A stretch of DNA of 64,000 nt from NCBI RefSeq assembly GCF_008275125.1, contig NZ_CP043473.1:1798001-1862000 (forward strand), read 5' to 3'. The translations under genes were made by a program, and so were the position numbers. Origin of the DNA: Chromobacterium paludis (lineage in GTDB: Bacteria; Pseudomonadota; Gammaproteobacteria; Burkholderiales; Chromobacteriaceae). Within the stretch, counting starts at the first letter, position 1. Every line of letters begins with the position of its first letter. A model generated the notes under the pieces. The model saw only the letters and a program-made list of their open reading frames with translations. It made no database searches and was not told the DNA's origin. Below are positions 38,410-48,219 of this stretch, piece by piece.

Positions 38410-39648
38410 CTATTCGGCCGCCAACCACTCGGCCAGCCCGATCCCTGCCGCGCGGCCGCTGGCGAAGCAGGCCGTCAACAAATAACCGCCGGTGGGCGCC
38501 TCCCAGTCCAGCATCTCGCCGGCGCAAAACACGCCGGGCAGCGCGCTCAGCATCTGCCGCGAATCCAGCGCGGAAAAGCATACGCCGCCCGCCGTGCTGA
38601 TGGCCTCGTCCATGGGCCGCGTCGCCGTCAGCGTCAAGGGCAGCCGCTTGATGGCCGCGGCCAGCGCCGCCGGGTTCTGGAAACGGTCTTTGTCCAGACA
38701 CTCGCGCAGGATGCCGGCGCGGGCGCCCTTGAGGTTCAGCCGGCTTTGCAGATGGCTGGACAGCGAGCGGGAACCGCGCGGGTGCGTGACCTCGGCCAGC
38801 ACCCTGGCTTCGTCCCAGGCCGGAATCAGGTCCAGGTAACAGGTGGCGGAGCCGGCGCGGAGGATCTCGTCGCGCAGCAAGGCCGAGCAGGCGTAGATCA
38901 AGCTGCCCTCGATGCCGCTTTGAGTGATCACGCACTCCCCCACGCGCTGAAACGCGCGGCCGTCGCCGCCCTGGAAGGACAGGCCGACGGATTTCAGCGG
39001 CTCGCCGGCAAACTTGTCGGCGAAGAACGCGCTCCAGCCGGCGTCGAAGCCGCAATTGGACGGCAACAGCGGCGCGGTGGCGACGCCCCTCTCCGCCAAC
39101 CACGGCAGCCAACGGCCGTCCGAGCCGAGCTTTTTCCAGCTGCCGCCGCCCAGCGCCAACAAGGTGGCGTCCGCGCGCACCGCCAGCTCGCCGTCCGCCG
39201 TGTCGAAACGCAGGCTGCCGTCCTCGTTCCAGCCTTGCCAGCGATGGCGGACATGAATGCGCACGCCGGCCTCGCGCAGGCGGCTGAGCCAGGCGCGCAG
39301 CAGCGGCGCCGCTTTCATCTCCCGCGGAAACACCCGGCCAGAGCTGCCGACGAAGGTCTCCACGCCCAGTCCGTGAGCCCAGGCGCGCAAGGCGCCGGCA
39401 TCGAAACCGCGCAATAGCAGGTCGATTTGCGCCGCGCGCTCGCCATAGCGGCTGACAAAGGCCGGATAAGATTCGGAATGGGTCAAATTGAGGCCGCCGA
39501 TGCCGGCCAGCAGAAACTTGCGTCCCACCGAAGGCATGGCGTCATACACGTCCGCCGCTATGCCGCGCTGCGCCAGCGCTTCCGCCGCCATCAGACCCGC
39601 CGGCCCGCCGCCAATGATGGCGACCTTGCGCCCCGCCTCTTCTTTCAT
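38410..39648 (-). CDS. FAD-dependent oxidoreductase, HI0933/TIGR03862-like
   Basis: A 412-residue flavoprotein. It starts with a dinucleotide-binding GGGPAGLMAAEALAQ, followed by VGRKFLLAGIGGLNLTHSE, typical of the HI0933/BaiN family. The C-terminal FAD contact is GGVCFSALD...CAGEMLDWEAPTGGYLLTACFASG. The substrate is unknown. ATG 39648 has GAGG eight bases upstream; a TTG at 39654 is in frame. It shares orientation with the YkgJ-like gene 96 bases further on. Confidence 0.9.
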   Translation of the reverse strand: MKEEAGRKVAIIGGGPAGLMAAEALAQRGIAADVYDAMPSVGRKFLLAGIGGLNLTHSESYPAFVSRYGERAAQIDLLLRGFDAGALRAWAHGLGVETFVGSSGRVFPREMKAAPLLRAWLSRLREAGVRIHVRHRWQGWNEDGSLRFDTADGELAVRADATLLALGGGSWKKLGSDGRWLPWLAERGVATAPLLPSNCGFDAGWSAFFADKFAGEPLKSVGLSFQGGDGRAFQRVGECVITQSGIEGSLIYACSALLRDEILRAGSATCYLDLIPAWDEARVLAEVTHPRGSRSLSSHLQSRLNLKGARAGILRECLDKDRFQNPAALAAAIKRLPLTLTATRPMDEAISTAGGVCFSALDSRQMLSALPGVFCAGEMLDWEAPTGGYLLTACFASGRAAGIGLAEWLAAE

Positions 39649-39931
39649 GCCCAATACCTCGTCCTAACAAGCTGATTTCACCATAGCCGCCGCGGCGGCA
39701 AGGGCGCGATTGTTGCAGAAAAAGGCACACAGCCCAAGCCGCAATACCAAAACCGCCATTGCGGCAAGATTTTTCCGCCTATTCCTTGATCTTCGCCAGA
39801 CTTTCTTCCACTCGGTCCCATTAGAATTCCTACGGCATGAACATGCTATAAGTCAAATCAGTTGCTCCGCGAGGCGACGACCAGAATATCAAACACACAC
39901 AGGAGACGGGGCCGCGCCGCCCCGGCAGGCG

Positions 39932-41560
39932 ATGAGAAAATTTTCCGACTGGCCGATCTGGCTGCGACTGACCGGCGCCATCTGGGGCTGCCTGGTGTTG
40001 GCATGGGGAGGGCTGATCGCCTGGGAAACGCGGGCCAGCCGCGACATCGCGGTCGAACAGGCCAAGGACCTGGCGCACAGCATGAATGAGATGACGCTGG
40101 CCGGCCTCACCGGCATGATGATCACCGGCACCGTGGGCCAGCGCGACGTGTTTCTGGACCAGATCCGAGAGCTGTCCGCCGTGCGCGACCTGCGCGTGAT
40201 TCGCGGCGACGCGGTGAGCAAGCAGTTCGGCCCCGGCAACGCCGGCGACAAGGCCCGCGCCGGCGACGAGCTGGAGCGCGAGGCGCTGCAGGACGGCAAG
40301 CCGCGCATCGAGATAGAGTCCGCGCCCGGCCGCGGCGAACAGCTGCGCGTGGTTTACCCGGCCCTGGCTTCGTCCAACTACCTGGGCAAGAACTGCATGA
40401 CCTGCCACCAAGTGGCGGACAAGACGCCGCTGGGCGCCGTCAGCATGCGCATTTCGCTGGAAAAGCCCTACGCCGCCGTGGACAGCTTCCGTGCGCAAAG
40501 CATCTTGTTCGCCTTGCTGGCCTCGCTGCCGCTGTTGGGCGTGGTGTATCTGTTCATCCGCCGCTTCGTCACCGATCCCTTGCAGGAAATGGCGAAAGGC
40601 CTGGCCGAGCTGGCCCAGGGCGAAGGCGACCTAACGCGCCGGCTGCCGGTCAAGAGCAATGACGAGATCGGCGTCACCGCCAGCCTGTTCAACCGCATGT
40701 TGGGCACGGTAGCCAGCCTGGTGCGCCAGGTGAGCGAAAGCGCCGACGCGGTGGCCCAAGCTTCGCGCCGGCTGAGCGGCGGCGCCGGCCAGCTGGCCGC
40801 CAGCTCTCACCGCCAAAACAGCCAGTCCATGGCCGCCGCCGAAGCGGTGGAACAGCTGGCCAGCCATATCGGCGAAATCGCCGGCAAGGCCGAGCACGTC
40901 AGCAACGGCGCGGAAGAGAGTTTGCAACGCTCCGAGCAAGGGCGGCGCAGCCTGCAGCAGCTGCAGCAGGAGGTGGGACAAGTGGAAAGCGCGGTGCAGC
41001 TGATGGCGCAGGCCGAAAGCGACCTGGTCAACTCCACCGCCGTGATCACCAGCATGACCAAGGAAGTGCGCGAGATCGCAGAGCAGACCAATCTGCTGGC
41101 CTTGAACGCGGCGATAGAAGCCGCGCGCGCCGGCGAGATGGGCCGCGGCTTCGCCGTGGTGGCGGACGAGGTGCGCAAGCTGGCGGAAAAATCCGCCCGT
41201 TCCGCCAGCCAGATCGACGCGGTCACGGGCTCGCTCAACGACAAGACCGATGCCGTGCGCCAGGCTGTCAGCGCCGGCCTGGAGTCGCTGCACGCCAGCC
41301 GCCAGTCCACCGACAGCGTGGCGGGGGTGCTGGCCGCCGCCAATCAATCGGTGGCGGAAGTGCGCGACGGCCTGCAGCAGATCGTGCAGGTGACCGAGCA
41401 ACAACGCCTCACCAGCCAGGCGGTGAACGAAAACATAGACGCGATCGCCGACATGGCCCGCACCAACGACGCCGGCATCCAGCAAACCGTGGGCGCGGCG
41501 GAGGCGCTGGAAACGCTGGCGCGCCGGCTGACCGACTCGGTGTCGCGCTTCAAGGTTTGA
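39932..41560 (+). CDS. methyl-accepting chemotaxis protein with c-type haem motif
   Basis: A 542-residue receptor. One membrane segment is at about 11-31, followed by a periplasmic sensor that contains Cys155-Met-Thr-Cys158-His159, a c-type haem attachment motif. A second membrane segment lies at about 180-200, then HAMP and the signalling domain with the hairpin tip [31 protein letters not shown]. Comparable haem-containing receptors in other bacteria sense redox or oxygen/NO. The start at 39932 is the only one giving a normal N-terminal membrane anchor; the ribosome-binding site is weak. Confidence 0.9.
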   Translation: MRKFSDWPIWLRLTGAIWGCLVLAWGGLIAWETRASRDIAVEQAKDLAHSMNEMTLAGLTGMMITGTVGQRDVFLDQIRELSAVRDLRVIRGDAVSKQFGPGNAGDKARAGDELEREALQDGKPRIEIESAPGRGEQLRVVYPALASSNYLGKNCMTCHQVADKTPLGAVSMRISLEKPYAAVDSFRAQSILFALLASLPLLGVVYLFIRRFVTDPLQEMAKGLAELAQGEGDLTRRLPVKSNDEIGVTASLFNRMLGTVASLVRQVSESADAVAQASRRLSGGAGQLAASSHRQNSQSMAAAEAVEQLASHIGEIAGKAEHVSNGAEESLQRSEQGRRSLQQLQQEVGQVESAVQLMAQAESDLVNSTAVITSMTKEVREIAEQTNLLALNAAIEAARAGEMGRGFAVVADEVRKLAEKSARSASQIDAVTGSLNDKTDAVRQAVSAGLESLHASRQSTDSVAGVLAAANQSVAEVRDGLQQIVQVTEQQRLTSQAVNENIDAIADMARTNDAGIQQTVGAAEALETLARRLTDSVSRFKV

Positions 41561-41813
41561 GCTTGGATTTGCTGCGCGCGCCCAGGCCAGGGCCCGCCAG
41601 CACAGACGGCGCCAATTGAAGGGCGCAAGGCGGGCGGAAATTGGCCCGCAGGCGAGATCGGCAGGCAGAAACCGCCGCATCTGGTACAACTAGATGGGAA
41701 GACCCGCGCCCGGCTCGACCAGGCGTTTTTTCAACGAAAATGCGCCGGGCATTTGGCCGCGAGCCTCACTGCTGTTACACTGCCCAGCCTTTAGCCAACC
41801 GCGCCAAGTCATT

Positions 41814-43196
41814 GTGAAACCAGCCGCTTTTTCCACCCTGCCCCTGCCCGCCCCGCTGTTGTCCAACCTGGACAGCCTGGGCTACCACCAGATGACCGCC
41901 ATCCAGGCCGCCAGCCTGCCCGCCATTCTGGAAGGCCGCGATCTGATCGCCCAGGCCAAAACCGGCAGCGGCAAGACGGCTGCGTTTGGCCTCGGCCTGT
42001 TGGCCAATATCAATCCGCGCTGGTTCGGCGTGCAGGCGCTGGTGATGTGCCCGACGCGCGAACTGGCCGACCAGGTGGCGCAGGAAATCCGCCGCCTGGC
42101 GCGCGCCATCGACAACATCAAGGTGGTGACGCTGACCGGCGGCACCCCCATGGGGCCGCAAATCGGCTCGCTGGAGCATGGCGCCCACATCGTGGTGGGC
42201 ACGCCGGGCCGGCTGCAGGACCATCTGTTCCGCGAAACGCTGAACCTGGCCGGCGTGAAGACGCTGGTGCTGGACGAGGCGGACCGCATGATAGACATGG
42301 GCTTCATCGAAGAGATCGTCGGCATCGTCCGCGCCTGCCCGAAGACCCGCCAGACCCTGCTGTTCTCCGCCACCTATCCGGAAGACATCCGCAAGGCCAG
42401 CGGGCAGTTTCTGAGAAATCCGGTGGAAGTGAAGGTGGAATCCCTGCACACCGCCGACCACATCGAGCAGTGGTTCTACAAGGTGAAGCCGGAAACCCGG
42501 CTGGAGACGGTCAGCCGCATCCTGCGCCACCTGCGCCCCACTTCGGCGCTGGCCTTCTGCAACACCCGCGAACGCTGCAAGGAGCTGGTACGCGAGCTGC
42601 AAGAGCAAGGCTTCCACGCGCTGACCCTGCACGGCGATCTGGAACAGCGCGAGCGCGACCAGATCCTGCTGCGCTTCGCCAACAAGAGCGCCACCGTGCT
42701 GGTGGCCACCGACGTGGCGGCCCGCGGCCTGGACATCAAGGAGCTGGACGTGGTGATCAACGTCGACGTCACCCACGACCCGGAAGTGCACATCCACCGC
42801 ATCGGCCGCACCGGCCGCGGCGAACAACACGGCCTGGCGCTGACCCTGGCCACCGACAGCGAGGCCAAGCGCCTGGTGCAGATCGAAAACTACCAGCAGG
42901 CGGACCTGACCTGGGCCGACGTGGAAGAGCTGACCCCGGCGCCGGGCGGCCCGCTGCTGCCGCCCATGGTCACGCTGGAAATCGCCGGCGGCAAACGCGA
43001 AAAGCTGCGCCCGGGCGACCTTCTGGGCGCGCTGACCGGCGACGCCGGCTTCGCCGGCAGCCAGATCGGCAAGATCAATATCTTCGAGTTCGCCAGCTTC
43101 GTCGCGCTGGACCGCGCCATCGCCGAGGACGCGCTGGCCAAGCTGTCCCAGGGCAAGATCAAGGGCAAGCAATTCAAGATGCGGCTGATAGGCTGA
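41814..43196 (+). CDS. dbpA: ATP-dependent RNA helicase DbpA
   Basis: A 460-residue DEAD-box protein that aligns at its start with DbpA (AFSTLPLPAPLLSNLDSLGY...MTAIQAASLPAIL). Motif I AKTGSGKTAAFGLGLL, DEAD, SAT, ATDVAARGLD and HRIGRTGRG are present. The C-terminal DbpA RNA-binding domain (KREKLRPGDLLGAL...IGKINIFEFASFVA) binds helix 92 of 23S rRNA in E. coli. It starts with GTG at 41814; ribosome-binding support is weak but the N-terminus fits. A bidirectional terminator follows at 43212-43236. Confidence 0.94.
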   Translation: MKPAAFSTLPLPAPLLSNLDSLGYHQMTAIQAASLPAILEGRDLIAQAKTGSGKTAAFGLGLLANINPRWFGVQALVMCPTRELADQVAQEIRRLARAIDNIKVVTLTGGTPMGPQIGSLEHGAHIVVGTPGRLQDHLFRETLNLAGVKTLVLDEADRMIDMGFIEEIVGIVRACPKTRQTLLFSATYPEDIRKASGQFLRNPVEVKVESLHTADHIEQWFYKVKPETRLETVSRILRHLRPTSALAFCNTRERCKELVRELQEQGFHALTLHGDLEQRERDQILLRFANKSATVLVATDVAARGLDIKELDVVINVDVTHDPEVHIHRIGRTGRGEQHGLALTLATDSEAKRLVQIENYQQADLTWADVEELTPAPGGPLLPPMVTLEIAGGKREKLRPGDLLGALTGDAGFAGSQIGKINIFEFASFVALDRAIAEDALAKLSQGKIKGKQFKMRLIG

Positions 43197-43211
43197 TCCC
43201 CGCCACAAATG

Positions 43212-43236
43212 AAACAGGGCCTTCCGGCCCTGTTTT
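43212..43236. terminator. bidirectional intrinsic terminator between dbpA and the chemoreceptor
   Basis: AAACAGGGCC pairs perfectly with GGCCCTGTTT over a four-base loop, with T/A runs on both sides. It lies 15 bases after dbpA and 20 bases after the original stop of the opposing receptor frame (TAA at 43257), which supports the reading that the receptor once ended there. Confidence 0.88.
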
Positions 43237-43256
43237 CCCCGACCTGCACCCTCCTG

Positions 43257-43376
43257 TTATACCTGGTACTGCGCCACCGTCTGCTGAATGCTCGCCGCCT
43301 GCTGCCGCAGACGATTGGCGGAGTCCGCCGAGCGCCCCGCGTCCCTGGAGTTCGCTTCCGCCATCTGGGCGATCTA
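43257..43376 (-). pseudogene. untranslated tail of the 499-residue chemoreceptor after an in-frame amber codon
   Basis: After the TAG at 43374-43376 the same frame stays open for 38 further codons to a TAA at 43257-43259. It encodes a normal chemoreceptor end (IAQMAEANSRDAGRSADSAN then RLRQQAASIQQTVAQ). The TAG replaces what is CAG in the common receptor sequence VEQIAQM, so a single C-to-T change explains it. Confidence 0.75.
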
Positions 43377-44873
43377 CTCCACTTTCTGCGCGATGATGTT
43401 GCTGGCCGTGCCCTGCTCCACGATGCTGCTGGAAATTTCGCTGATCAGCTCCACGCTGCGCTCGGAATTGGTCTTGATCTGCTGGATAGCCACGCTGGCG
43501 CCGCGCGCCCTCTCCGCTTCCTGATTGACCTGGTCCACCACCTGCTGCATGCCGCTCACCGCCGCCTGCGTGCCGTGCTGCATCTTGTCTATCACGCCGG
43601 AAATCTCGGTGGTGGAGCTGGCGGTGCGCTCAGCCAGCTTGCGCACCTCGTCGGCCACCACGGCGAAACCGCGGCCCATCTCGCCGGCGCGCGCCGCCTC
43701 TATCGCCGCGTTCAGCGCCAATAGATTGGTTTGGTCCGCGATGTCCTTGATCACGCTCAGCACCGTGGCGATGGTGGCGCTATCGTCGCGCAGCTTGCCG
43801 ATGCGCTCCGCCGCCTCGGTCACCGCCTGCGCCACCGCGCTGATGCCGTCCACTGTGCCCAAGACCACGCCGCTGCCGTGCTCCGCGATGGAGCCGGCCT
43901 CGCGCGCCTGCTCGTCCGCCTCGCGCGCGCGGTCCGCCACGTGATTGATGCTGACCGTCACCTGCTCCACCGACGCCGCCATGGCTGAAGCCGACTCGCT
44001 CTGCGCCACAGAACTGCCGGCGATATGCAAGGAAGAGTCCGCCATTTTGACGATGGCGCCCTGCATCTCGCCCACGCTGCCGCGTATCTCCTGAAGGCTT
44101 TGCTGCAACCGGCCCATCAGCTCATTGAAGGCTGAAGAGGCCTGGCCAATCTCATCCATCCGCGCCACCGGCGCGCGCAGCCTGAAGTCCAGCCGGCTGC
44201 GCACCTCTTGCATGATGCCCAGCAGACTGGACAGGCTGCGGCGAATGTGGACATACAGCCGGGCGCTGAGTCCGCCGCACAATAAGACCGCCAAGGCCAC
44301 CACCGCCAGCGAGGTCATCACGCCCTCTTGATAAGCGGCGGCGTTGTCGCTCGATAGTTGCTCGGCCAGCTTGTAATTGAATTCGACATGCGCCAGCAAT
44401 TGCTGATTCAAGCTTTTGGCCACCTCCGACATCTCGCCCACCAGCAGTTTGTCGGCCCCGGGCACATCATTGGCGCGCAACAGCTGCAAGTACTTGTCGC
44501 GCTGCCCGCGGTAGGCCTTCATGCTTTCGCGGTCAGCCTGCAGCATCTGCTTATCCTCGTCGTTGGACAGCAGCTCTTTCTCGTATTTATCCATGGCCGC
44601 ATCGAAGCGGCGGTCAAGATCGGGCAGCAAGCCCAGCTGGGCTTGTCTGGCCGCAGGGTCCACCATGGCCGCGCCGCGCGCCAAAGCCAGGCGCATGTCG
44701 GCCAGGACGACCTTGGCCTCATCCAGGTCATGAATGCTGGGGAAGGTGTTGATCCTCAGATAATCAAAGCGCTCGTTGGCCTGACGCTGCTGCCACAGGC
44801 CCTGCCCCCCCACCACGATCAAGGCGAGCAGCGCCAAGGCTATCGTCATCATCAGCCGCTTCGTGATCGTCAT
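43374..44873 (-). CDS. methyl-accepting chemotaxis protein, four-helix-bundle sensor, with early stop
   Basis: A 499-residue receptor. Membrane segment about 7-24, a four-helix-bundle sensor up to about 185, a second membrane segment about 188-208, HAMP, then the signalling domain with the tip [35 protein letters not shown]. It is stopped by TAG 38 codons before the natural end, after the core signalling tip but within the final helix. GGGAG lies eight bases before ATG 44873, and a hairpin (44889-44911) lies just upstream of it. It may still work in shortened form, be read through, or be inactive. Confidence 0.85.
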   Translation of the reverse strand: MTITKRLMMTIALALLALIVVGGQGLWQQRQANERFDYLRINTFPSIHDLDEAKVVLADMRLALARGAAMVDPAARQAQLGLLPDLDRRFDAAMDKYEKELLSNDEDKQMLQADRESMKAYRGQRDKYLQLLRANDVPGADKLLVGEMSEVAKSLNQQLLAHVEFNYKLAEQLSSDNAAAYQEGVMTSLAVVALAVLLCGGLSARLYVHIRRSLSSLLGIMQEVRSRLDFRLRAPVARMDEIGQASSAFNELMGRLQQSLQEIRGSVGEMQGAIVKMADSSLHIAGSSVAQSESASAMAASVEQVTVSINHVADRAREADEQAREAGSIAEHGSGVVLGTVDGISAVAQAVTEAAERIGKLRDDSATIATVLSVIKDIADQTNLLALNAAIEAARAGEMGRGFAVVADEVRKLAERTASSTTEISGVIDKMQHGTQAAVSGMQQVVDQVNQEAERARGASVAIQQIKTNSERSVELISEISSSIVEQGTASNIIAQKVE

Positions 44874-44888
44874 GTCGCACTCTCCCGA

Positions 44889-44911
44889 TTCCCGGAAACC
44901 CAGACCGGGAA
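44889..44911 (-). other. hairpin just upstream of the chemoreceptor ribosome-binding site
   Basis: TTCCCGG pairs with CCGGGAA over nine bases in the 5' leader of the minus-strand receptor gene, immediately before its GGGAG. It could affect translation; this is inference only. Confidence 0.35.
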
Positions 44912-45040
44912 ATTACTTAGAGTAGTTATAGCTGGTATAGTGAAACTGGCAACTACCCGATTCGCATCGACATACTCTCTTCCTTTTCGCCGCACAAACC
45001 GGTATGATGCCGCCCTTTCGCGCAGTCTCGGCGTCCGTTC

Positions 45041-45078
45041 ACTGGGTTCCCTCACCCCATTCAGCAAAAAGGAAAGCC
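45041..45078 (+). promoter_or_regulatory. preQ1-I riboswitch controlling yhhQ translation
   Basis: The leader reads CTGGGTTCCCTCACCCCA, then TTCAGCAAAAAGGAAAGCC before the ATG. P1 pairs TGGG (45043-45046) with CCCA (45056-45059). The loop TTCC (45047-45050) can pair with GGAA (45071-45074) across an A-rich linker, giving the preQ1-I pseudoknot. The C just before the P1 3' strand (45055) is at the position that pairs with the ligand in the Thermoanaerobacter tengcongensis aptamer. The second pseudoknot strand is the Shine-Dalgarno AAGGAA itself, so ligand binding should block translation. Confidence 0.82.
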
Positions 45079-45744
45079 ATGTTTGACTTCACTGACCGCC
45101 AGCGCGCCAGCGCGCTGCTGTGGCTGTCCCTGTTCCATATCGCCATCATCGCGTCCAGCAATTATCTGGTGCAGCTGCCGGTCTCCGTATTCGGCCTGCA
45201 CACTACCTGGGGCGCTTTCACGTTTCCGTTCATTTTCCTGGCCACGGACCTGACCGTCCGCGTGTTTGGCGCGCCATTGGCCCGACGCATCATCCTGGCA
45301 TCCATGCTGCCGGCGCTGGCCATCTCCTATCTGGTGTCCGTGCTGTTCTACCAGGGCGCATGGCAAGGCGCAGCGGCGCTGGAACAGCCAAACCTGTTCG
45401 TGGCCCGCATCGCCGCGGCCAGCTTCGCCGCCTACGCCCTGGGCCAAATCCTGGATGTGCAGGTGTTCAACCGCCTGCGCCAGCTCCCCGCCTGGTGGAT
45501 TGCGCCCGCGGCGGCGATGTTCCTGGGCAATATCAGCGACACCCTGTCCTTTTTCTTCATCGCCTTCTACAAAAGCAGCGACCCCTTCATGGCCGCCCAC
45601 TGGGGGGAGATCGCCCTGGTGGATTACGGCTTCAAGCTGCTGATCTGCATGCTGTTCTTCCTGCCGATGTACGGCGTGGCGCTGAAACTGATACTGAGCC
45701 GGCTGCTGAGCCTGGCGCCCGCCGCGCCATTGCGCGCTGCCTGA
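45079..45744 (+). CDS. yhhQ: queuosine precursor (preQ0/preQ1) transporter, YhhQ family
   Basis: A 221-residue membrane protein with about six hydrophobic segments. Family landmarks include the FTFPFIFLATDLTVRVFGAPLARRII stretch and the late GNISDTLSFFFIAFY segment. YhhQ takes up 7-cyano- or aminomethyl-7-deazaguanine for queuosine in tRNA. ATG 45079 has AAGGAA at four to eight bases; that site is part of the riboswitch pseudoknot. Upstream in-frame starts lie inside the riboswitch and are rejected. Confidence 0.93.
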   Translation: MFDFTDRQRASALLWLSLFHIAIIASSNYLVQLPVSVFGLHTTWGAFTFPFIFLATDLTVRVFGAPLARRIILASMLPALAISYLVSVLFYQGAWQGAAALEQPNLFVARIAAASFAAYALGQILDVQVFNRLRQLPAWWIAPAAAMFLGNISDTLSFFFIAFYKSSDPFMAAHWGEIALVDYGFKLLICMLFFLPMYGVALKLILSRLLSLAPAAPLRAA

Positions 45745-45752
45745 AATGAACA

Positions 45753-45778
45753 TGGCCAGCGTCTCATGACGCTGGCCA
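45753..45778. terminator. hairpin between convergent yhhQ and cytochrome c genes
   Basis: TGGCCAGCGTC and GACGCTGGCCA form 11 perfect pairs around TCAT. There is no clear T-run in either direction, but the position between two convergent stops suggests a shared terminator. Confidence 0.6.
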
Positions 45779-45796
45779 CCCCGTCTGCGGCGCGCT

Positions 45797-46132
45797 TCAG
45801 TGCGGCTTTTTGAGATAGGCCTGGATGGCGTCGATCTCCTCCGCGGTGGGCGGCTTGCCCTTGTCTTCCTTCAGGCTGCTCTGCCCCCAGTGCGGCATCG
45901 GCGCCTTCAAGGCCTTGCCTTCGTCATCCACCCCTTCCAACACGGCCCTCTCGAACAGTTTCTTGCTCCAGCGGCTGGAGTCCCCCACCAGCTTGGGCCC
46001 GACCTTGCCCTGCCCGCGGTCGCCATGGCACACCGCGCAGTTCTGTTGAAAAAGCTCCTTGCCATCCGGCGCGGCCAGGGCCGCGGCGGACAGACAGGTC
46101 AAGAGCAGGCTCATTGAGACGAAAAGTCGCAT
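45797..46132 (-). CDS. periplasmic c-type cytochrome
   Basis: A 111-residue protein: signal peptide of about 20 residues, haem motif Cys32-Ala-Val-Cys35-His36, and a probable axial methionine in KAPMPHWGQ. The layout is that of small monohaem cytochromes c (class I) that carry electrons to oxidases. ATG 46132 has AGGGAG seven bases upstream. It stands alone, facing yhhQ. Confidence 0.9.
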   Translation of the reverse strand: MRLFVSMSLLLTCLSAAALAAPDGKELFQQNCAVCHGDRGQGKVGPKLVGDSSRWSKKLFERAVLEGVDDEGKALKAPMPHWGQSSLKEDKGKPPTAEEIDAIQAYLKKPH

Positions 46133-46384
46133 GGCTATCTCCCTATCGGTATCAAGGCCAGCAGCGGCCCCAGCTCTATTCATAGCCAACCATCGCCGTA
46201 ACGGATAACCATTCGCTTGACTAGCGTCAAAGGCTCACGGCAATCCCTCTCCCCGCCTTGCCTGCGACCTTGCCCAGCGCGCCAACCCGCCGACCCTCGC
46301 GTGCGCCTTGAAATGCCGCCGACCGCCGCCAGATACAAGACAGTCGCCCCGCCCTCCAACCCGCCGCACCCACGGAAGCCCTCC

Positions 46385-47419
46385 ATGACCGCCACGCCTC
46401 ACCCACGCCTCTCCATGCTGGAATTGGCGCCCATCGTCGCCGGCGGCGACGCCGCCCAGGCCCTTCGCCACAGCGCGGAACTGGCCCGCCATGTCGAGCA
46501 ACTGGGCTATACCCGCTTCTGGGTGGCCGAACATCACAATATGGCCGGCGTCGCCAGCTCCGCCACCGCGGTGCTGATCGGCCACATCGCCGCCCACACC
46601 CAACGCATACGCGTCGGCTCCGGCGGCATCATGCTGCCCAACCATGCGCCACTGGTGGTGGCCGAGCAATTTGGCACCCTGGCCACCCTGTTTCCGGGCC
46701 GCATCGACCTGGGCCTGGGCCGCGCCCCCGGGACGGACCCGCTCACCGCCCGCGCCCTGCGCCGCGAGCGCTTTGCCGGCGACGACTTCCCGCAACAAGT
46801 GGCCGAGCTGCGCGGCTACCTGGGCCCGGAGCGGGCGGGCCAGCAGGTTCGCGCCATTCCCGGCATCGGCACCGACGTTCCGGTATGGCTGCTGGGTTCC
46901 AGCCTGTACGGCGCGCAACTGGCGGCGCAGCTGGGCCTGCCTTTCGCCTTTGCCGCCCATTTTGCCCCGGCGCAGCTGGACGAAGCGCTGACGCTGTACC
47001 GGCGGCTGTTCCAGCCTTCCACCACGCTGAGCCAGCCTTACGCCATGGTGTGCATACCGGCCCTGGCCGCGGATAGCGACGAACAGGCCCAATACCTGGC
47101 CAGCACGCCGTACCAGAAGTTCCTGAATCTGATTCGTGGCGACCGCCAGCCCTTGCCGCCGCCGGTGCGCAGCATGGAGGGCTTGTGGAACCCGCGCGAG
47201 GAATTCGCCGTCCGCCACGACTGGCTGGGTGAAGCGGTGTTCGGCGGACCGCAGACCGTGCGCGCCGGCCTGCAGGCCCTGCTGGACCGCACCGGCGCCG
47301 ATGAAATCATGCTGTCCGTGGACTGTCACGATTTTGCCGACCGCTTGCGAGCCTGCGAAATCATCGCCGACATCCTGCCCAGCCTGCGCATGAAACCAGC
47401 GACCGCGCGGTCTGTTTGA
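46385..47419 (+). CDS. luciferase-like (LLM) flavin-dependent oxidoreductase
   Basis: A 344-residue protein of the bacterial-luciferase-like superfamily, YhbW/MsnO8-like group. Landmarks are the N-terminal [25 protein letters not shown], the flavin contact [16 protein letters not shown] and [16 protein letters not shown]. These enzymes use reduced FMN from a partner; the substrate is unknown. The frame is open from 46217, but ATG 46385 gives the family N-terminus. It is not in an evident operon. Confidence 0.9.
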   Translation: MTATPHPRLSMLELAPIVAGGDAAQALRHSAELARHVEQLGYTRFWVAEHHNMAGVASSATAVLIGHIAAHTQRIRVGSGGIMLPNHAPLVVAEQFGTLATLFPGRIDLGLGRAPGTDPLTARALRRERFAGDDFPQQVAELRGYLGPERAGQQVRAIPGIGTDVPVWLLGSSLYGAQLAAQLGLPFAFAAHFAPAQLDEALTLYRRLFQPSTTLSQPYAMVCIPALAADSDEQAQYLASTPYQKFLNLIRGDRQPLPPPVRSMEGLWNPREEFAVRHDWLGEAVFGGPQTVRAGLQALLDRTGADEIMLSVDCHDFADRLRACEIIADILPSLRMKPATARSV

Positions 47420-47648
47420 CGCGACCACCCGTCGCATCGCCCTGGCGCCGGGCATGAGGCGCTGACAGCGAATCTCGCGCGCCGCTCAACACCTCTGGCC
47501 TGCCGCCCTGCGGTTGGCTTCAAAGGAGAGGCGCATCGAAATGCGCGCCTTCATAAGCGCCAGAGGCCAAGGCGAAAGAGGGTGAACAGGCTCTTAAGCC
47601 GTGGCGATGCTATCATCGGCGCCACTCACACGACCGAGGCTCAGGATC

Positions 47649-48209
47649 ATGGAAGCCATGCTGGACTGGCTGCTCGCAACGCTGGCGTTACCCAAGGTGG
47701 GCCTTAGCGCCATCTTCATGATCAGCCTGGCATCCGCCACGCTGCTGCCCTTGGGCTCCGAACCCGCCGTGTTCGCCTACATCAAGCTCAGGCCGGACAT
47801 GTTCTGGCCTGTGCTGGCGGTCGCCACGCTGGGCAATACCCTGGGCGGTATGATCGACTGGTGGATGGGCTACGGCGCGAAGGTGGCGCTGCTGCGTTAT
47901 CGCCAGCGCCGCAGCCACCGCTCACACTCGCACGGCCGATCCGCCCATCCCCCGCCGCGCGCGGGCAAACCCAGGCTAAACCCGCGCTATTTTCGCTGGA
48001 TGCGCCAGCGCGGGGCGCCCATGCTGCTGCTTTCCTGGCTGCCGGGCATCGGCGACCCGCTATGCACCCTGGCCGGCTGGCTGCGCATTCCGTTCTGGCC
48101 CAGCGTGTGCTACATGGCAATTGGCAAGTTCCTGCGCTATCTCCTGACCACCACCGTCTTGCTCTGGGTGCCGGATGGCTTTTGGCAGCGCCTGGCACAA
48201 CTGCTTTGA
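47649..48209 (+). CDS. DedA/YqaA-like inner-membrane protein
   Basis: A 186-residue protein. Hydrophobic segments lie at about 5-35, 45-70 and 120-180, with the DedA-type GSEPAVFAYIKL, GNTLGGMIDWWMGY and SWLPGIGDPLCTLAGWLRI motifs. A His/Arg-rich loop (RQRRSHRSHSHGRSAHPPPR) lies between. YqaA/DedA proteins are membrane homeostasis transporters or flippases. ATG 47649 is used; ATG 47658 is equally possible. It ends 10 bases from the end of the opposing gene with no terminator between. Confidence 0.75.
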   Translation: MEAMLDWLLATLALPKVGLSAIFMISLASATLLPLGSEPAVFAYIKLRPDMFWPVLAVATLGNTLGGMIDWWMGYGAKVALLRYRQRRSHRSHSHGRSAHPPPRAGKPRLNPRYFRWMRQRGAPMLLLSWLPGIGDPLCTLAGWLRIPFWPSVCYMAIGKFLRYLLTTTVLLWVPDGFWQRLAQLL

Positions 48210-48219
48210 CATCCGCCTT

